From Nocardioidaceae bacterium (GTDB lineage Bacteria > Actinomycetota > Actinomycetes > Propionibacteriales > Nocardioidaceae): a DNA stretch of 64,000 nucleotides. The stretch lies in the NCBI GenBank assembly GCA_018672315.1, contig CP076053.1, positions 372,001-436,000 of the forward strand. Reading direction: 5' to 3'. The position numbers and the translations under genes were made by a program. How positions within the stretch are numbered: the first letter of the stretch is position 1; the number at the start of each line of letters is the position of its first letter. Below, piece by piece: positions 8,400 through 16,711 of this stretch. Below the pieces are notes generated by a model. That model had not been told where the DNA came from. It did not search any database and worked only from the letters and a program-made list of their open reading frames with translations.

Positions 8400-11114
8400 T
8401 CAGTGCGCCGCCTCGTGCCAGCTGCGACCGGTGCCGACCGAGACGTCCAGGGGCACCGTCATCTCGGCCGCGGCCGCCATCTGCTCGCGCACCAGCGCCT
8501 CGAGGGGCTCGGCCTCGCCCGGTGCCACCTCGAGCACCAGCTCGTCGTGCACCTGCAGCAGCATGCGCGACTGCAGGGCGGAGTCGGCCAGCGCCTGCTC
8601 GACCTTCAGCATCGCCACCTTGATGATGTCGGCCGCCGACCCCTGGATCGGGGCGTTGAGGGCCATGCGCTCGGCGATCTCGCGGCGCTGCCGGTTGTCG
8701 CTGGTGAGGTCGGGAAGGTAGCGGCGGCGGCCCATGATCGTCTCGGTGTAGCCCGTGCGACGGGCCTCGTCGACGACGGTCGCGAGGTAGTCGCGGATGC
8801 CGCCGAAGGTCTCGAAGTACTCCTCCATCAGCTCCTTCGCCTCCCCGGTGCTGATGCGCAGCTGGCCGGAGAGACCGAAGGCGGAGAGCCCGTACGCCAG
8901 GCCGTAGTTCATCGCCTTGATCTTGGCCCGCTGCTCGACACCCACGGCGTCGGCGTCGACGCCGAAGACCCGGCTCGCGGTCATGGAGTGGAAGTCCTGC
9001 CCGGAGCCGAACGCCTCGGTCAGGAGCTCGTCGGCGGAGAGGTGCGCCATGATCCGCATCTCGATCTGGCTGTAGTCGGCCGTCATCAGCGACTCGTAGC
9101 CCTCGCCGACGACGAAGGCCTCGCGGATGCGTCGACCCTCCTCGGTGCGGATCGGGATGTTCTGCAGGTTCGGCTCGGTGCTGGAGAGCCGGCCGGTGGC
9201 GGCGATCGTCTGGTTGAAGGTGGTGTGGATGCGCCCGTCGGAGGCCACCGTCTTCAGCAGCCCCTCGATGGTCTGCCGCAGCCGGATCACGTCGCGGTGG
9301 CGCAGCAGGTGCTGCAGGAACGGGTGCTCGGTCTTCTCGAACAGCGTCGCCAGTGCGTCGGCGTCGGTGGTGTAGCCGGTCTTCGTCCGCTTGGTCTTCG
9401 GCATCTCGAGCTCGTCGAAGAGCACGATCTGCAGCTGCTTGGGCGACCCGAGGTTGATCTCCTTGCCGATCACGGCGTACGCGTCCTGCGCCGCCCGGGT
9501 GACCTCGGTGTCGAAGTGGTCCCGCAGCGACTCCAGGTGCTCCACGTCCACCGCGATGCCGGTGCGCTCCATCTGCTCCAGCACGTGCACCAGGGGGAGC
9601 TCGACGTCGGCGAGCAGGGCGGACCCGCCACGCTCCTCGAGCTGCTCGTCGAGGGCCTCGGCGAGGTCGAGCACGGCCCGCGCCTGCAGCATCGGCAGCT
9701 CGCCTGCGCTCACCTCGGTGTCGACCTCCTCGAAGCTCAGCTGCTCGTCCGCACCGGCGGTGCTCTCGGCCGCCTTCAGCTCGCGCTTGAGGTAGCGCAC
9801 GGCGAGGTCGGCCAGGTCGAAGGAGCGCTGGTCGGGCTTGTTGAGGTAGGCCGCGAGCGCGGTGTCGCGCACCAGGCCGGCGAGCGGCCACCCCGCCGCG
9901 TGCAGCGCGAGGAGCGGGCCCTTGGCGTCGTGCAGGACCTTGGGGACCTCGGCGTCACCGAGCCAGGAGACCAGGGCCTGCTCCGCGTCGGAGCCCAGAC
10001 CCTCGACCTCCACGTACGCCGCGGACCCGTCGGCCGTGGCGAGCGCGAGGCTGCGTACGTCGCCGGAGCCGGCGCCCCAGGTGCCCTGCACCGTGAGGCC
10101 GACGCGGTCCGGGCCGCCGGCGTGCTCGGTGAGCCAGTCGGCGACCGGCACCAGGCCGTCGCCGTCGCCGAGCCGTGCGCCGTCCAGCTCGAAGCCGGAG
10201 TCGTCGATCTCCTCCTCGCTCTCCAGCGTGGCGAAGAGGCGGTCGCGCAGCACCCGGAACTCCAGCCCGTCGAAGAGCGTGTGCACCTGCTGGCGGTCCC
10301 ACGGGCGGCGCACGAGGTCGGCGGGCGCCACCTCCAGCTGCAGGTCACGCACCAACGCGTTGAGCTGGCGGTTGCGCATCACGTCGCCGAGGTGGGCGCG
10401 CAGGTTCTCCCCCGCCTTGCCCTTGATCTCGTCCGCCCTGGCGATGACGTTCTCCAGGCCGTCGTACTGGCCCAGCCACTTCGCAGCGGTCTTCGGACCG
10501 ACCCCGGGCACGCCCGGGAGGTTGTCGGAGGTCTCGCCGACCAGCGCGGCCAGCTCGGGGTAGCGGGCCGGGGTGACCAGGTACTTCTCCTCCACCGCCG
10601 TCGGCGTCAGCCGTGCCAGGTCGGAGACGCCGCGGCTGGGGTAGAGCACGGTCGAGCGGTCGGTGACCAGCTGCACCGAGTCGCGGTCGCCGGTCAGGAT
10701 CAGCACCTCGTAGCCCACGTCGAGCGCCTGCGTGGTCAGCGTGGCGATGATGTCGTCGGCCTCGAAGCCCTCGACGTCCAGGTGCGGGATGTGGAGCGCG
10801 TCGAGCACCTCCTTGATCAGCGGCAGCTGCGAGGAGAACTCCGTGGGGGTCTTGTTGCGCTTCGCCTTGTACTCCGGGTACTCCTCGAGGCGGAACGTCT
10901 GCCGGGACCGGTCGAAGGCCACGCCCACGTGGGTCGGCTCCTCGTCGCGCAGCACGTTGATGAGCATCGAGGTGAACCCGTACACCGCGTTGGTGTGCTG
11001 CCCGGTCGACGTCGCGAAGTTCTCCACCGGGAGGGCGAAGAAGGCGCGGTAGGCCAGCGAGTGGCCGTCGAGCAGGAGGAGGCGTACGGGTGTCTCGGCG
11101 GCGGCATCAGGCAC
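8400..11114 (-). CDS. polA: DNA polymerase I
   Basis: PolA fills gaps after excision repair and removes Okazaki primers. The 904-residue protein begins with the 5'-nuclease domain (VRLLLLDGHSLAYRAFFALP; metal-binding VEGFEADDIIATL and LTGDRDSVQL; helix-hairpin-helix GVPGVGPKTAAKWL). The middle domain corresponds to the 3'-5' exonuclease fold but shows a degenerate site, as in other actinobacterial PolA proteins. The polymerase domain carries motif A TADYSQIEMRIMAHLS, the O-helix region RAKIKAMNYGLAYGLSAFG, and motif C LLQVHDELVLEVA. The start is GTG at 11114. The long antisense open frames across this gene are GC-rich shadows. Confidence 0.97.
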   Translation of the reverse strand: MPDAAAETPVRLLLLDGHSLAYRAFFALPVENFATSTGQHTNAVYGFTSMLINVLRDEEPTHVGVAFDRSRQTFRLEEYPEYKAKRNKTPTEFSSQLPLIKEVLDALHIPHLDVEGFEADDIIATLTTQALDVGYEVLILTGDRDSVQLVTDRSTVLYPSRGVSDLARLTPTAVEEKYLVTPARYPELAALVGETSDNLPGVPGVGPKTAAKWLGQYDGLENVIARADEIKGKAGENLRAHLGDVMRNRQLNALVRDLQLEVAPADLVRRPWDRQQVHTLFDGLEFRVLRDRLFATLESEEEIDDSGFELDGARLGDGDGLVPVADWLTEHAGGPDRVGLTVQGTWGAGSGDVRSLALATADGSAAYVEVEGLGSDAEQALVSWLGDAEVPKVLHDAKGPLLALHAAGWPLAGLVRDTALAAYLNKPDQRSFDLADLAVRYLKRELKAAESTAGADEQLSFEEVDTEVSAGELPMLQARAVLDLAEALDEQLEERGGSALLADVELPLVHVLEQMERTGIAVDVEHLESLRDHFDTEVTRAAQDAYAVIGKEINLGSPKQLQIVLFDELEMPKTKRTKTGYTTDADALATLFEKTEHPFLQHLLRHRDVIRLRQTIEGLLKTVASDGRIHTTFNQTIAATGRLSSTEPNLQNIPIRTEEGRRIREAFVVGEGYESLMTADYSQIEMRIMAHLSADELLTEAFGSGQDFHSMTASRVFGVDADAVGVEQRAKIKAMNYGLAYGLSAFGLSGQLRISTGEAKELMEEYFETFGGIRDYLATVVDEARRTGYTETIMGRRRYLPDLTSDNRQRREIAERMALNAPIQGSAADIIKVAMLKVEQALADSALQSRMLLQVHDELVLEVAPGEAEPLEALVREQMAAAAEMTVPLDVSVGTGRSWHEAAH

Positions 11115-11195
11115 GCGCCGACACTAGCCCGACCCGCGGACATCCCGCGCCCGGCCGACGGCAGGCGGAGGGCCTGCAGGGGGCATGATCGCCCC

Positions 11196-11624
11196 ATGAG
11201 CGACGACACGCCCCGTGACCTGAGCACCCTGAGCAGCGCCCTGGACGACCGCATGGGCATCGAGGTGCTCGAGGCGAGCGCCGAGCGCGTGGTGGCGACC
11301 ATGCCGGTGGAGGGCAACACCCAGCCGTACGGCCTGCTGCACGGCGGCGCCTCGGTCGTGCTCGCGGAGTCGCTGGGCTCCATCGGCTCCTTCATGCACG
11401 CCGAGCAGTTCGGGAAGATCGCGGTGGGCGTCGACATCAACGCCACACACCACCGCGGCGCACGGTCCGGGCTGGTCACCGGGACCGCGACGCCGGCCCA
11501 TCTCGGCCGGTCGAGCACCAGCTACGAGGTCGTCATCCGCGACGACCAGGACCGGCGCGTGTGCACCGCCCGCCTCACCTGCGCGCTGATCGATCCCCCG
11601 AGCTCGCCGCCGTCCCGGGGCTGA
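11196..11624 (+). CDS. PaaI-like hotdog thioesterase
   Basis: A 142-residue single-hotdog-fold protein. The active-site helix segment GLLHGGASVVLAESLGSIGS has the HGG-x(n)-[ED] arrangement of PaaI/YdiI/MenI-type acyl-CoA thioesterases, and GVDINATHHRGARSGLVTGTATP is the core strand region. It presumably hydrolyses an aryl- or acyl-CoA; the substrate is not readable. The ATG at 11196 starts MSDDTPRDL and leaves 81 bp to the divergent polA start. It ends 4 bp before the DUF554 gene. Confidence 0.88.
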   Translation: MSDDTPRDLSTLSSALDDRMGIEVLEASAERVVATMPVEGNTQPYGLLHGGASVVLAESLGSIGSFMHAEQFGKIAVGVDINATHHRGARSGLVTGTATPAHLGRSSTSYEVVIRDDQDRRVCTARLTCALIDPPSSPPSRG

Positions 11625-11628
11625 GGCG

Positions 11629-12360
11629 GTGTTCCCCGGTCTCGGCACCCTGGTCAACATCGCGACCGTGCTGCTCGGGAGCGGCCTCGGCGTGCTCGCG
11701 GGGCACAGGATGCCCGAACGCACCCGCCGGGTCGTCACCGACGGGCTGGGGCTCGTCACGCTCCTGATCGCCGGCAGCGCGATGGTTGCCGTCGCCGATC
11801 CCGCGCTCGAGGCGGCGGTCGGCACGGCGGCACCGATGCTGATCGTGCTCTTCAGCGTGCTGCTGGGCGGCATCGCGGGTTCGCTGCTGCGGCTCGAGGA
11901 GCGTCTGGAGGGCCTCGGGGACCGGCTGCGGCGCCGCCTCGGCGGCTCCGACGACCGCTTCACCGAGGGTTTCGTCGTCGCCAGCCTGGTCTTCTGCGTC
12001 GGGCCGCTGACCGTGCTCGGTTCGCTGTACGACGGGCTGGGCCTCGGCGCCGACGCGCTCTACCTGAAGGCCGTGCTCGACGGCTTCGCCGCGATCGCCT
12101 TCGCGGCAGCGTTCGGCTGGGGCGTGGCGGTCTCGGCCCTGTCGGTGGGCACCGTCCAGGGGTCGCTCACCCTGCTGGGGCTGGTGATCGGCAACGTGCT
12201 CTCCGAGGCGGCCATCGCCGCCCTGACGGCCACCGGCGGGGTGCTGCTGGTCGGGGTCGCGCTGCGCCTGCTGGACATTCGCCGCATTTCGGTCGTCGAT
12301 CTGCTTCCCGCGTTCGTTCTCGCCCCGATCGTTAGCGAGTTTGTCGCGTGGCTGCATTGA
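11629..12360 (+). CDS. DUF554-family membrane protein
   Basis: A 243-residue, seven- or eight-helix membrane protein of the DUF554/YdfK family, recognised from the N-terminal GTLVNIATVLLGSGLGVLAG, the central GFVVASLVFCVGPLTVLGSLYDG, and the repeated Gly-rich helices. The function of the family is not established; a transport role has been proposed on topology alone. The GTG start at 11629 lies 4 bp after the thioesterase stop codon, so the two genes are very likely one transcript. Confidence 0.88.
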   Translation: MFPGLGTLVNIATVLLGSGLGVLAGHRMPERTRRVVTDGLGLVTLLIAGSAMVAVADPALEAAVGTAAPMLIVLFSVLLGGIAGSLLRLEERLEGLGDRLRRRLGGSDDRFTEGFVVASLVFCVGPLTVLGSLYDGLGLGADALYLKAVLDGFAAIAFAAAFGWGVAVSALSVGTVQGSLTLLGLVIGNVLSEAAIAALTATGGVLLVGVALRLLDIRRISVVDLLPAFVLAPIVSEFVAWLH

Positions 12361-12484
12361 CGCCGTTACACGCATCGCCCACTATTCCCTGCACTGTCAC
12401 CGACTATTCATGCCCTCTGCGGGCCCCGGATGCGGGACAGCACGACCGACGGTCCGATCCGGACCCCAACGAGAGGAACCCGAC
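12361..12484 (+). promoter_or_regulatory. promoter region of the binding-protein gene
   Basis: The 124 bp ahead of the lipoprotein gene contain the most AT-rich stretch nearby (12365-12412). Two copies of ACTATTC (12381-12387 and 12403-12409) are spaced 22 bp start to start, about two helical turns, as would suit a dimeric activator or repressor. A GAGAGGAA ribosome binding site lies at about 12469-12477. No -10/-35 pair can be assigned with confidence. Confidence 0.35.
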
Positions 12485-13855
12485 GTGACCTCACGTCCCA
12501 CCACCACGTGGGCGAAGGCGATGGCAGCCGGCGCAGCGCTGGCCCTGTCCCTCACCGCCTGCGGCAGCGACTCGGGCAGCAGCCCCGAGGCCGGCGGCGA
12601 GAGCTCGAGCCCCAGCAGCTCCGACTCCGCCTCCTCCGACGGTGGCTCCTCCGAGGAGTTCACCAACGACGAGTGCTCGGCCAACGCCACCTCCGCCGAC
12701 TTCCTGAAGGTGGGCGGCATCCTGCCGCTGACCGGCAACCTCGCCTTCCTCGGCCCGCCGGAGATCGCGGGCGTCGGCCTGGCCGTCTCCGACATCAACG
12801 CCGCGGGTGGCGTCGACGGCACCGAGGCGTGCCACGCCATCGAGGACTCCGGCGACTCCACCGACATGTCCGTCTCCACCGCCTCGGCCGGCACGCTGGT
12901 CGCGGGCGACCCGTCGGTGGTCATCGGCGCGGCGTCCTCGAGCGTCTCGCTGAACGTCGTCGACACCTTCACCGACGAGGAGATCGTGCAGATCTCCCCC
13001 GCGAACACCGCGGTGGACCTGTCCGGCTACTCGGACTACTACTTCCGCACCGCACCGCCGGACACCATCCAGGGCAACGCGCTGGGCAACCTGGTCTCCT
13101 CCGACGGCTTCCAGCGCGTGGCCTTCCTCGTCTTCAACGACACCTACGGCACCGGCCTCCGCAACTTCACCCAGGAGGCCATCGAGGCCGCCGGTGGCGA
13201 GGTCGTGTACGGCGGCCGGGGCGACGGCGACGAGTTCCCCGCGGGCCAGACCACGTTCTCCTCCGACGTGAGCGCCGCGCTGAACACCAACCCCGACGCC
13301 ATCATCATCCTGGCGTTCGACGAGACGAAGGCGATCGTGCCCGAGCTCGCCGCGCAGGGTTGGGACATGGCGAAGACCTACTACTCCGACGGCAACACCG
13401 CGGACTACAGCGAGGACCTGGAGGCGGGCACGCTCGAGGGCGCGAAGGGCACCATCCCGGGCGCCGACGCCGCCCAGGAGTTCAAGGACCGTCTCGTCGG
13501 CTGGTACCAGTCCGCCGAGGGCGAGGGCCTGTCGGACTTCGCGTACGCGGCGGAGTCCTACGACGCCGCCATCCTCGCGGGTCTCGCGGCGCTGAAGGGC
13601 GGCGCCACCGACTCGGCGACCGTCCAGGCCAACCTCGCGGCCGTCTCCGGGGCCACCGACGGCACCGAGTGCACCACGTACGCCGACTGCGCCGACCTGA
13701 TCGCGAACGGTGAGGAGATCCGGTACGCCGGTCCCTCCGGCATCGGCCCGATCAACCAGGACAACGACCCGTCCTCGGCGTTCATCGGCATCTACCAGTT
13801 CGACGCCGACAACGCGCCGCAGCTGGTCACCACCCAGGAGGGCTCGTCCGAGTGA
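12485..13855 (+). CDS. ABC transporter substrate-binding lipoprotein, branched-chain amino acid type
   Basis: This is the periplasmic-binding-fold type I receptor (Leu/Ile/Val-binding family, Peripla_BP_6) of the importer encoded by the minus-strand genes immediately downstream. I choose the GTG at 12485, which gives a 25-residue lipoprotein signal ending in LSLTAC with Cys26 as the lipidated residue. A longer open frame starts at 12341 but overlaps the previous gene and would bury the signal. A Ser/Gly/Glu-rich linker (about 27-55) precedes the binding fold, which starts at LKVGGILPLTGNLAFLGPPEIAGVGLA. Four Cys residues may form disulfides. The ligand could be Leu/Ile/Val or another amino acid, amide or urea. 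Transport genes converge on it across a perfect hairpin. Confidence 0.88.
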   Translation: MTSRPTTTWAKAMAAGAALALSLTACGSDSGSSPEAGGESSSPSSSDSASSDGGSSEEFTNDECSANATSADFLKVGGILPLTGNLAFLGPPEIAGVGLAVSDINAAGGVDGTEACHAIEDSGDSTDMSVSTASAGTLVAGDPSVVIGAASSSVSLNVVDTFTDEEIVQISPANTAVDLSGYSDYYFRTAPPDTIQGNALGNLVSSDGFQRVAFLVFNDTYGTGLRNFTQEAIEAAGGEVVYGGRGDGDEFPAGQTTFSSDVSAALNTNPDAIIILAFDETKAIVPELAAQGWDMAKTYYSDGNTADYSEDLEAGTLEGAKGTIPGADAAQEFKDRLVGWYQSAEGEGLSDFAYAAESYDAAILAGLAALKGGATDSATVQANLAAVSGATDGTECTTYADCADLIANGEEIRYAGPSGIGPINQDNDPSSAFIGIYQFDADNAPQLVTTQEGSSE

Positions 13856-13881
13856 CGTCCTGACCGCCTGACGCAGCAGCG

Positions 13882-13911
13882 AGGGCCCCGGACCGAACGG
13901 TCCGGGGCCCT
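13882..13911. terminator. bidirectional hairpin terminator
   Basis: A perfect 13-bp stem (13882-13894 with 13899-13911) around a GAAC loop lies between the stop of the binding-protein gene and the stop of livF, which converge. It should serve both transcripts. Confidence 0.8.
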
Positions 13912-13963
13912 CCGCGTGTCCGCCGCCGGCCGAGCTTCTCGGGAGAGGCTCGCGGGGGCCGGG

Positions 13964-14746
13964 CTACTTCTTGTCGACGTCCTGGGCGAGCGTGCCGAGG
14001 TAGAGCTCGATGACCTTCGGGTCGTTCGCGAGTTCACGGCCGGTCCCGGTGTAGGCGTCGCGGCCCTGGTCCAGCACGTAGCCGCGGTCGCAGATCTGCA
14101 GGCAGCGGCGCGCGTTCTGCTCGACCATCACGACGCAGACGCCGGTCTGGTTGATCTTGCGGGTGCGCAGGAACGTCTCGTCCTGCCGGACCGGCGAGAG
14201 ACCTGCGGACGGCTCGTCGAGCAGCAGCACCGACGGCTCCATCATCAGGGCGCGGGCCATGGCGAGCGACTGCCGCTCGCCGCCGGACAGACCGCCGGCC
14301 CGGCCGTGGCGACGCTCGTGCAGCACCGGGAAGAGCTCCCACATGCGGGCGAGGCGCTCCTCGACCTTCTTGGGCCTCAGGAAGAGACCCATGCGGAGGT
14401 TCTCCTCGATCGTCAGGCTCGGGAAGACGTTGTCGTTCTGCGGCACGAATCCCACACCGTCGGCGACGAGGTGGTTGGTCTTGCGGTTGGTGATGTCCTC
14501 GCCGTTGAGGCGCACGGTGCCGCTGTGCACCTTCACCAGGCCGAACATCGCCTTCAGCAGGGTCGACTTGCCGGCGCCGTTCGGACCGATGATGCCGATC
14601 ATCTCGCCCGGGTGCGCCACCAGGGAGCAGCCGTTGAGGATGTTCACGCCGGGGAGGTAGCCGGCGACGACGTCGGTCGCCTCGACCACGGGGGTGCCAC
14701 TGGGGGCCGGCGTGGCCGTGCCGCTGGCGCTGGTGCTCGTGCTCAT
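13964..14746 (-). CDS. livF: branched-chain amino acid ABC transporter ATPase LivF
   Basis: One of the two nucleotide-binding subunits of a LIV-type importer. The 260-residue protein has Walker A GPNGAGKST, the Q-loop region GFVPQNDNVFPSLTIEENL, signature LSGGERQSLAMARALM, and Walker B VLLLDEPSAGLSP. The stretch NVFPSLTIEENLRMG is typical of LivF. The first 20 residues are a Ser/Thr/Pro-rich extension not found in E. coli LivF. It overlaps livG by 4 bp (ATGA-type), which indicates translational coupling, and is the last gene of the operon livH-livM-livG-livF. Confidence 0.92.
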   Translation of the reverse strand: MSTSTSASGTATPAPSGTPVVEATDVVAGYLPGVNILNGCSLVAHPGEMIGIIGPNGAGKSTLLKAMFGLVKVHSGTVRLNGEDITNRKTNHLVADGVGFVPQNDNVFPSLTIEENLRMGLFLRPKKVEERLARMWELFPVLHERRHGRAGGLSGGERQSLAMARALMMEPSVLLLDEPSAGLSPVRQDETFLRTRKINQTGVCVVMVEQNARRCLQICDRGYVLDQGRDAYTGTGRELANDPKVIELYLGTLAQDVDKK

Positions 14747-15723
14747 CGCGTCTCCTTCGTGGCTGCGTCGGCCTCGGCCTCTGCCTGCGCCTCACGCTGC
14801 AGCGCGGCGAGGGACTCGTCCTCGAGCAGCGCGTCGTCACCGAGGTCGGTGTCGTGGTGCGCGCCGAGGTAGGCGTCGACCACGGCAGGGTTGCTCATCA
14901 CCGAGTCCGCGGGGCCCTCGGCGATGATGCGGCCCTCGGCCATCACCACGACCCAGTCGGAGATGTGCCGCACCATGTGCATGTCGTGCTCGACGAACAG
15001 CACCGTCATGCCCTCGTCGCGCAGGCTCTGGATGTGGCCCAGCAGCGACTGGGTCAGCGCTGGGTTCACCCCTGCCATCGGCTCGTCGAGCATGATCATC
15101 GTCGGGTTCGTCATCAGCGCGCGTGCCATCTCGAGCAGCTTGCGCTGACCGCCCGAGAGCGACCCGGCGTAGTCGTCGCGCTTCTCCCACAGCTTGAAGC
15201 GGTGCAGCAGCTCCTCGGCCTGCTGCTCGATCTCCTTCTCGCGCTTGCGCCACAGAGGTGAGAGCAGCGCCATCGCCAGGCTCTCCCCGGACTGCCCGGT
15301 CGCGCCGAGCATCATGTTCTCCATCACCGTCATCGCGCTGAGCGCCTTGGTGAGCTGGAACGTGCGGACCATGCCGGCACGCGCGACCTTGGAGGCGCCG
15401 GTCCTCGACAGCTTCTTGCCCTCGAACGCCCACGACGCCCCGGTCTTGGCCGAGGTGGGGGTGTCGAAGCCGGTGATCAGGTTGAAGAACGTCGTCTTGC
15501 CCGCCCCGTTGGGACCGATGAGCGCGGTGATGATGCCGCGCTGCACCTCGAGGTGGTCCACGTCGACCGCGGTCATGCCGCCGAAGCGTCGCTCGATGTT
15601 GTCGACCTCGAGGATCGCGTCGGGCTTCGAGGAGCCGGGCTCGGGGGCCAGGCCGTCGACGAGAGCGCGCCGGGCGGCCGGGTCGGCCATGCTGCGACTC
15701 TGCGTCGCCGGGGTCTCAGGCAT
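14743..15723 (-). CDS. livG: branched-chain amino acid ABC transporter ATPase LivG
   Basis: The second ATPase subunit, 326 residues, longer than the usual 255 because of a 38-residue N-terminal extension and an acidic/Ala-Glu-rich tail of about 30 residues. Core motifs are Walker A GPNGAGKTTFFNLITGF, signature LSGGQRKLLEMARALM, and Walker B MIMLDEPMAGVNP. The phrase FNLITGFDTP followed by RTFQLTKALSAMTVMENMMLG is diagnostic for LivG. It overlaps livM by 8 bp and livF by 4 bp, so all are expressed together. Confidence 0.92.
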   Translation of the reverse strand: MPETPATQSRSMADPAARRALVDGLAPEPGSSKPDAILEVDNIERRFGGMTAVDVDHLEVQRGIITALIGPNGAGKTTFFNLITGFDTPTSAKTGASWAFEGKKLSRTGASKVARAGMVRTFQLTKALSAMTVMENMMLGATGQSGESLAMALLSPLWRKREKEIEQQAEELLHRFKLWEKRDDYAGSLSGGQRKLLEMARALMTNPTMIMLDEPMAGVNPALTQSLLGHIQSLRDEGMTVLFVEHDMHMVRHISDWVVVMAEGRIIAEGPADSVMSNPAVVDAYLGAHHDTDLGDDALLEDESLAALQREAQAEAEADAATKETR

Positions 15724-16702
15724 TGAACGCCAGCTCCTTCTTGTTGCCGAGGATGCCTTGCGGTCTGAAGATCACGATCAGCATCAGTGAGACGCCGACG
15801 ACGACCCAGGAGAACTGCTCGGTCTGCTGGGTGCTCATGATGGCGTCGGGCACGACCACGTCGGCGCCTCCCTTGACCAGCACCCGGATCGCGAAGAACA
15901 GCATGGTGCCGAGCACGGGTCCGAAGATGGTGGCGGCTCCACCCAGCAGCAGGGCCGTCCACATGAAGAAGGTCAGGGTCTTGCTCATGGCGTCGGGCTG
16001 CACCGACGCGGGCAGCACGAAGATCATGCCGGCGAGCGCGCCGAGGGTGCCTCCGATGACCAGCGCCTGCATCTTGATCAGGTAGACGTTCTTGCCGAGG
16101 CTGCGCACGGCGTCCTCGTCCTCGCGGATGCCCTTCAGCACGCGGCCCCACGGGCTGCGGGCCAGCAGGAACACGCCGACCGCGCACACCGCGACCAGCG
16201 CCCACGCGACCGCGCGGACCCACCAGCCGTTCACACCGGTGTTGGAGTAGCTGAGGGGACCGACCGAGGTGCTGCCGTCACCGAAGAACGACAGCGAGGT
16301 GAAGGAGTCCCGGTACTCCGAGCCGGGGAGCCCCTGCGCCGCGCCGGTCACGTCGGTGAGCAGCGACGACCGTCCGACGAATCTGACGATCTCCGCCGCC
16401 GAGATCGTGACGATCGCCAGGTAGTCCCCTCGCAGCTTCAACGTGGGAATGCCGAGCAGGATCGAGAAGACGATCGAGCAGGCCAGACCGATCAGGATCG
16501 CCAGGATCAGCGGGGCGCCCTGGATCAGCGAGATCGCGAAGCCGTACGCCCCCAGCAGCATGAAGCCGGCCTGGCCCATGTTGAGCAGGCCGGTGAAGCC
16601 GAAGTGCACGTTCAGTCCGATGACGGCGATGGCCACGGCGGCGGTCTGCGGGGAGATCGCCTCCCGCAGCATCCCGGTGAGGATGTTTGTCCAGATGTCC
16701 AT
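15716..16702 (-). CDS. livM: branched-chain amino acid ABC transporter permease LivM
   Basis: A 328-residue membrane subunit with about nine hydrophobic helices. The early helix IGLNVHFGFTGLLNMGQAGFMLLGAYGFA is the conserved GYTGQxSxGHAAF-like region of LivM. The cytoplasmic coupling segment SPWGRVLKGIREDEDAVRSLGKNVYLIKM contacts the ATPases. The start codon at 16702 lies 9 bp after the livH stop. Forms the translocation path together with LivH. Confidence 0.92.
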   Translation of the reverse strand: MDIWTNILTGMLREAISPQTAAVAIAVIGLNVHFGFTGLLNMGQAGFMLLGAYGFAISLIQGAPLILAILIGLACSIVFSILLGIPTLKLRGDYLAIVTISAAEIVRFVGRSSLLTDVTGAAQGLPGSEYRDSFTSLSFFGDGSTSVGPLSYSNTGVNGWWVRAVAWALVAVCAVGVFLLARSPWGRVLKGIREDEDAVRSLGKNVYLIKMQALVIGGTLGALAGMIFVLPASVQPDAMSKTLTFFMWTALLLGGAATIFGPVLGTMLFFAIRVLVKGGADVVVPDAIMSTQQTEQFSWVVVGVSLMLIVIFRPQGILGNKKELAFNA

Positions 16703-16711
16703 GTCTGCCTC

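Noticed and set aside
8403-11624. A 1,073-codon plus-strand open frame across polA
   Set aside because: It is antisense to polA, which has all family motifs. Its translation is the Leu/Val/Asp/Gly-rich pattern typical of GC-rich shadow frames. Only its last 142 codons (the thioesterase, from 11196) are real.
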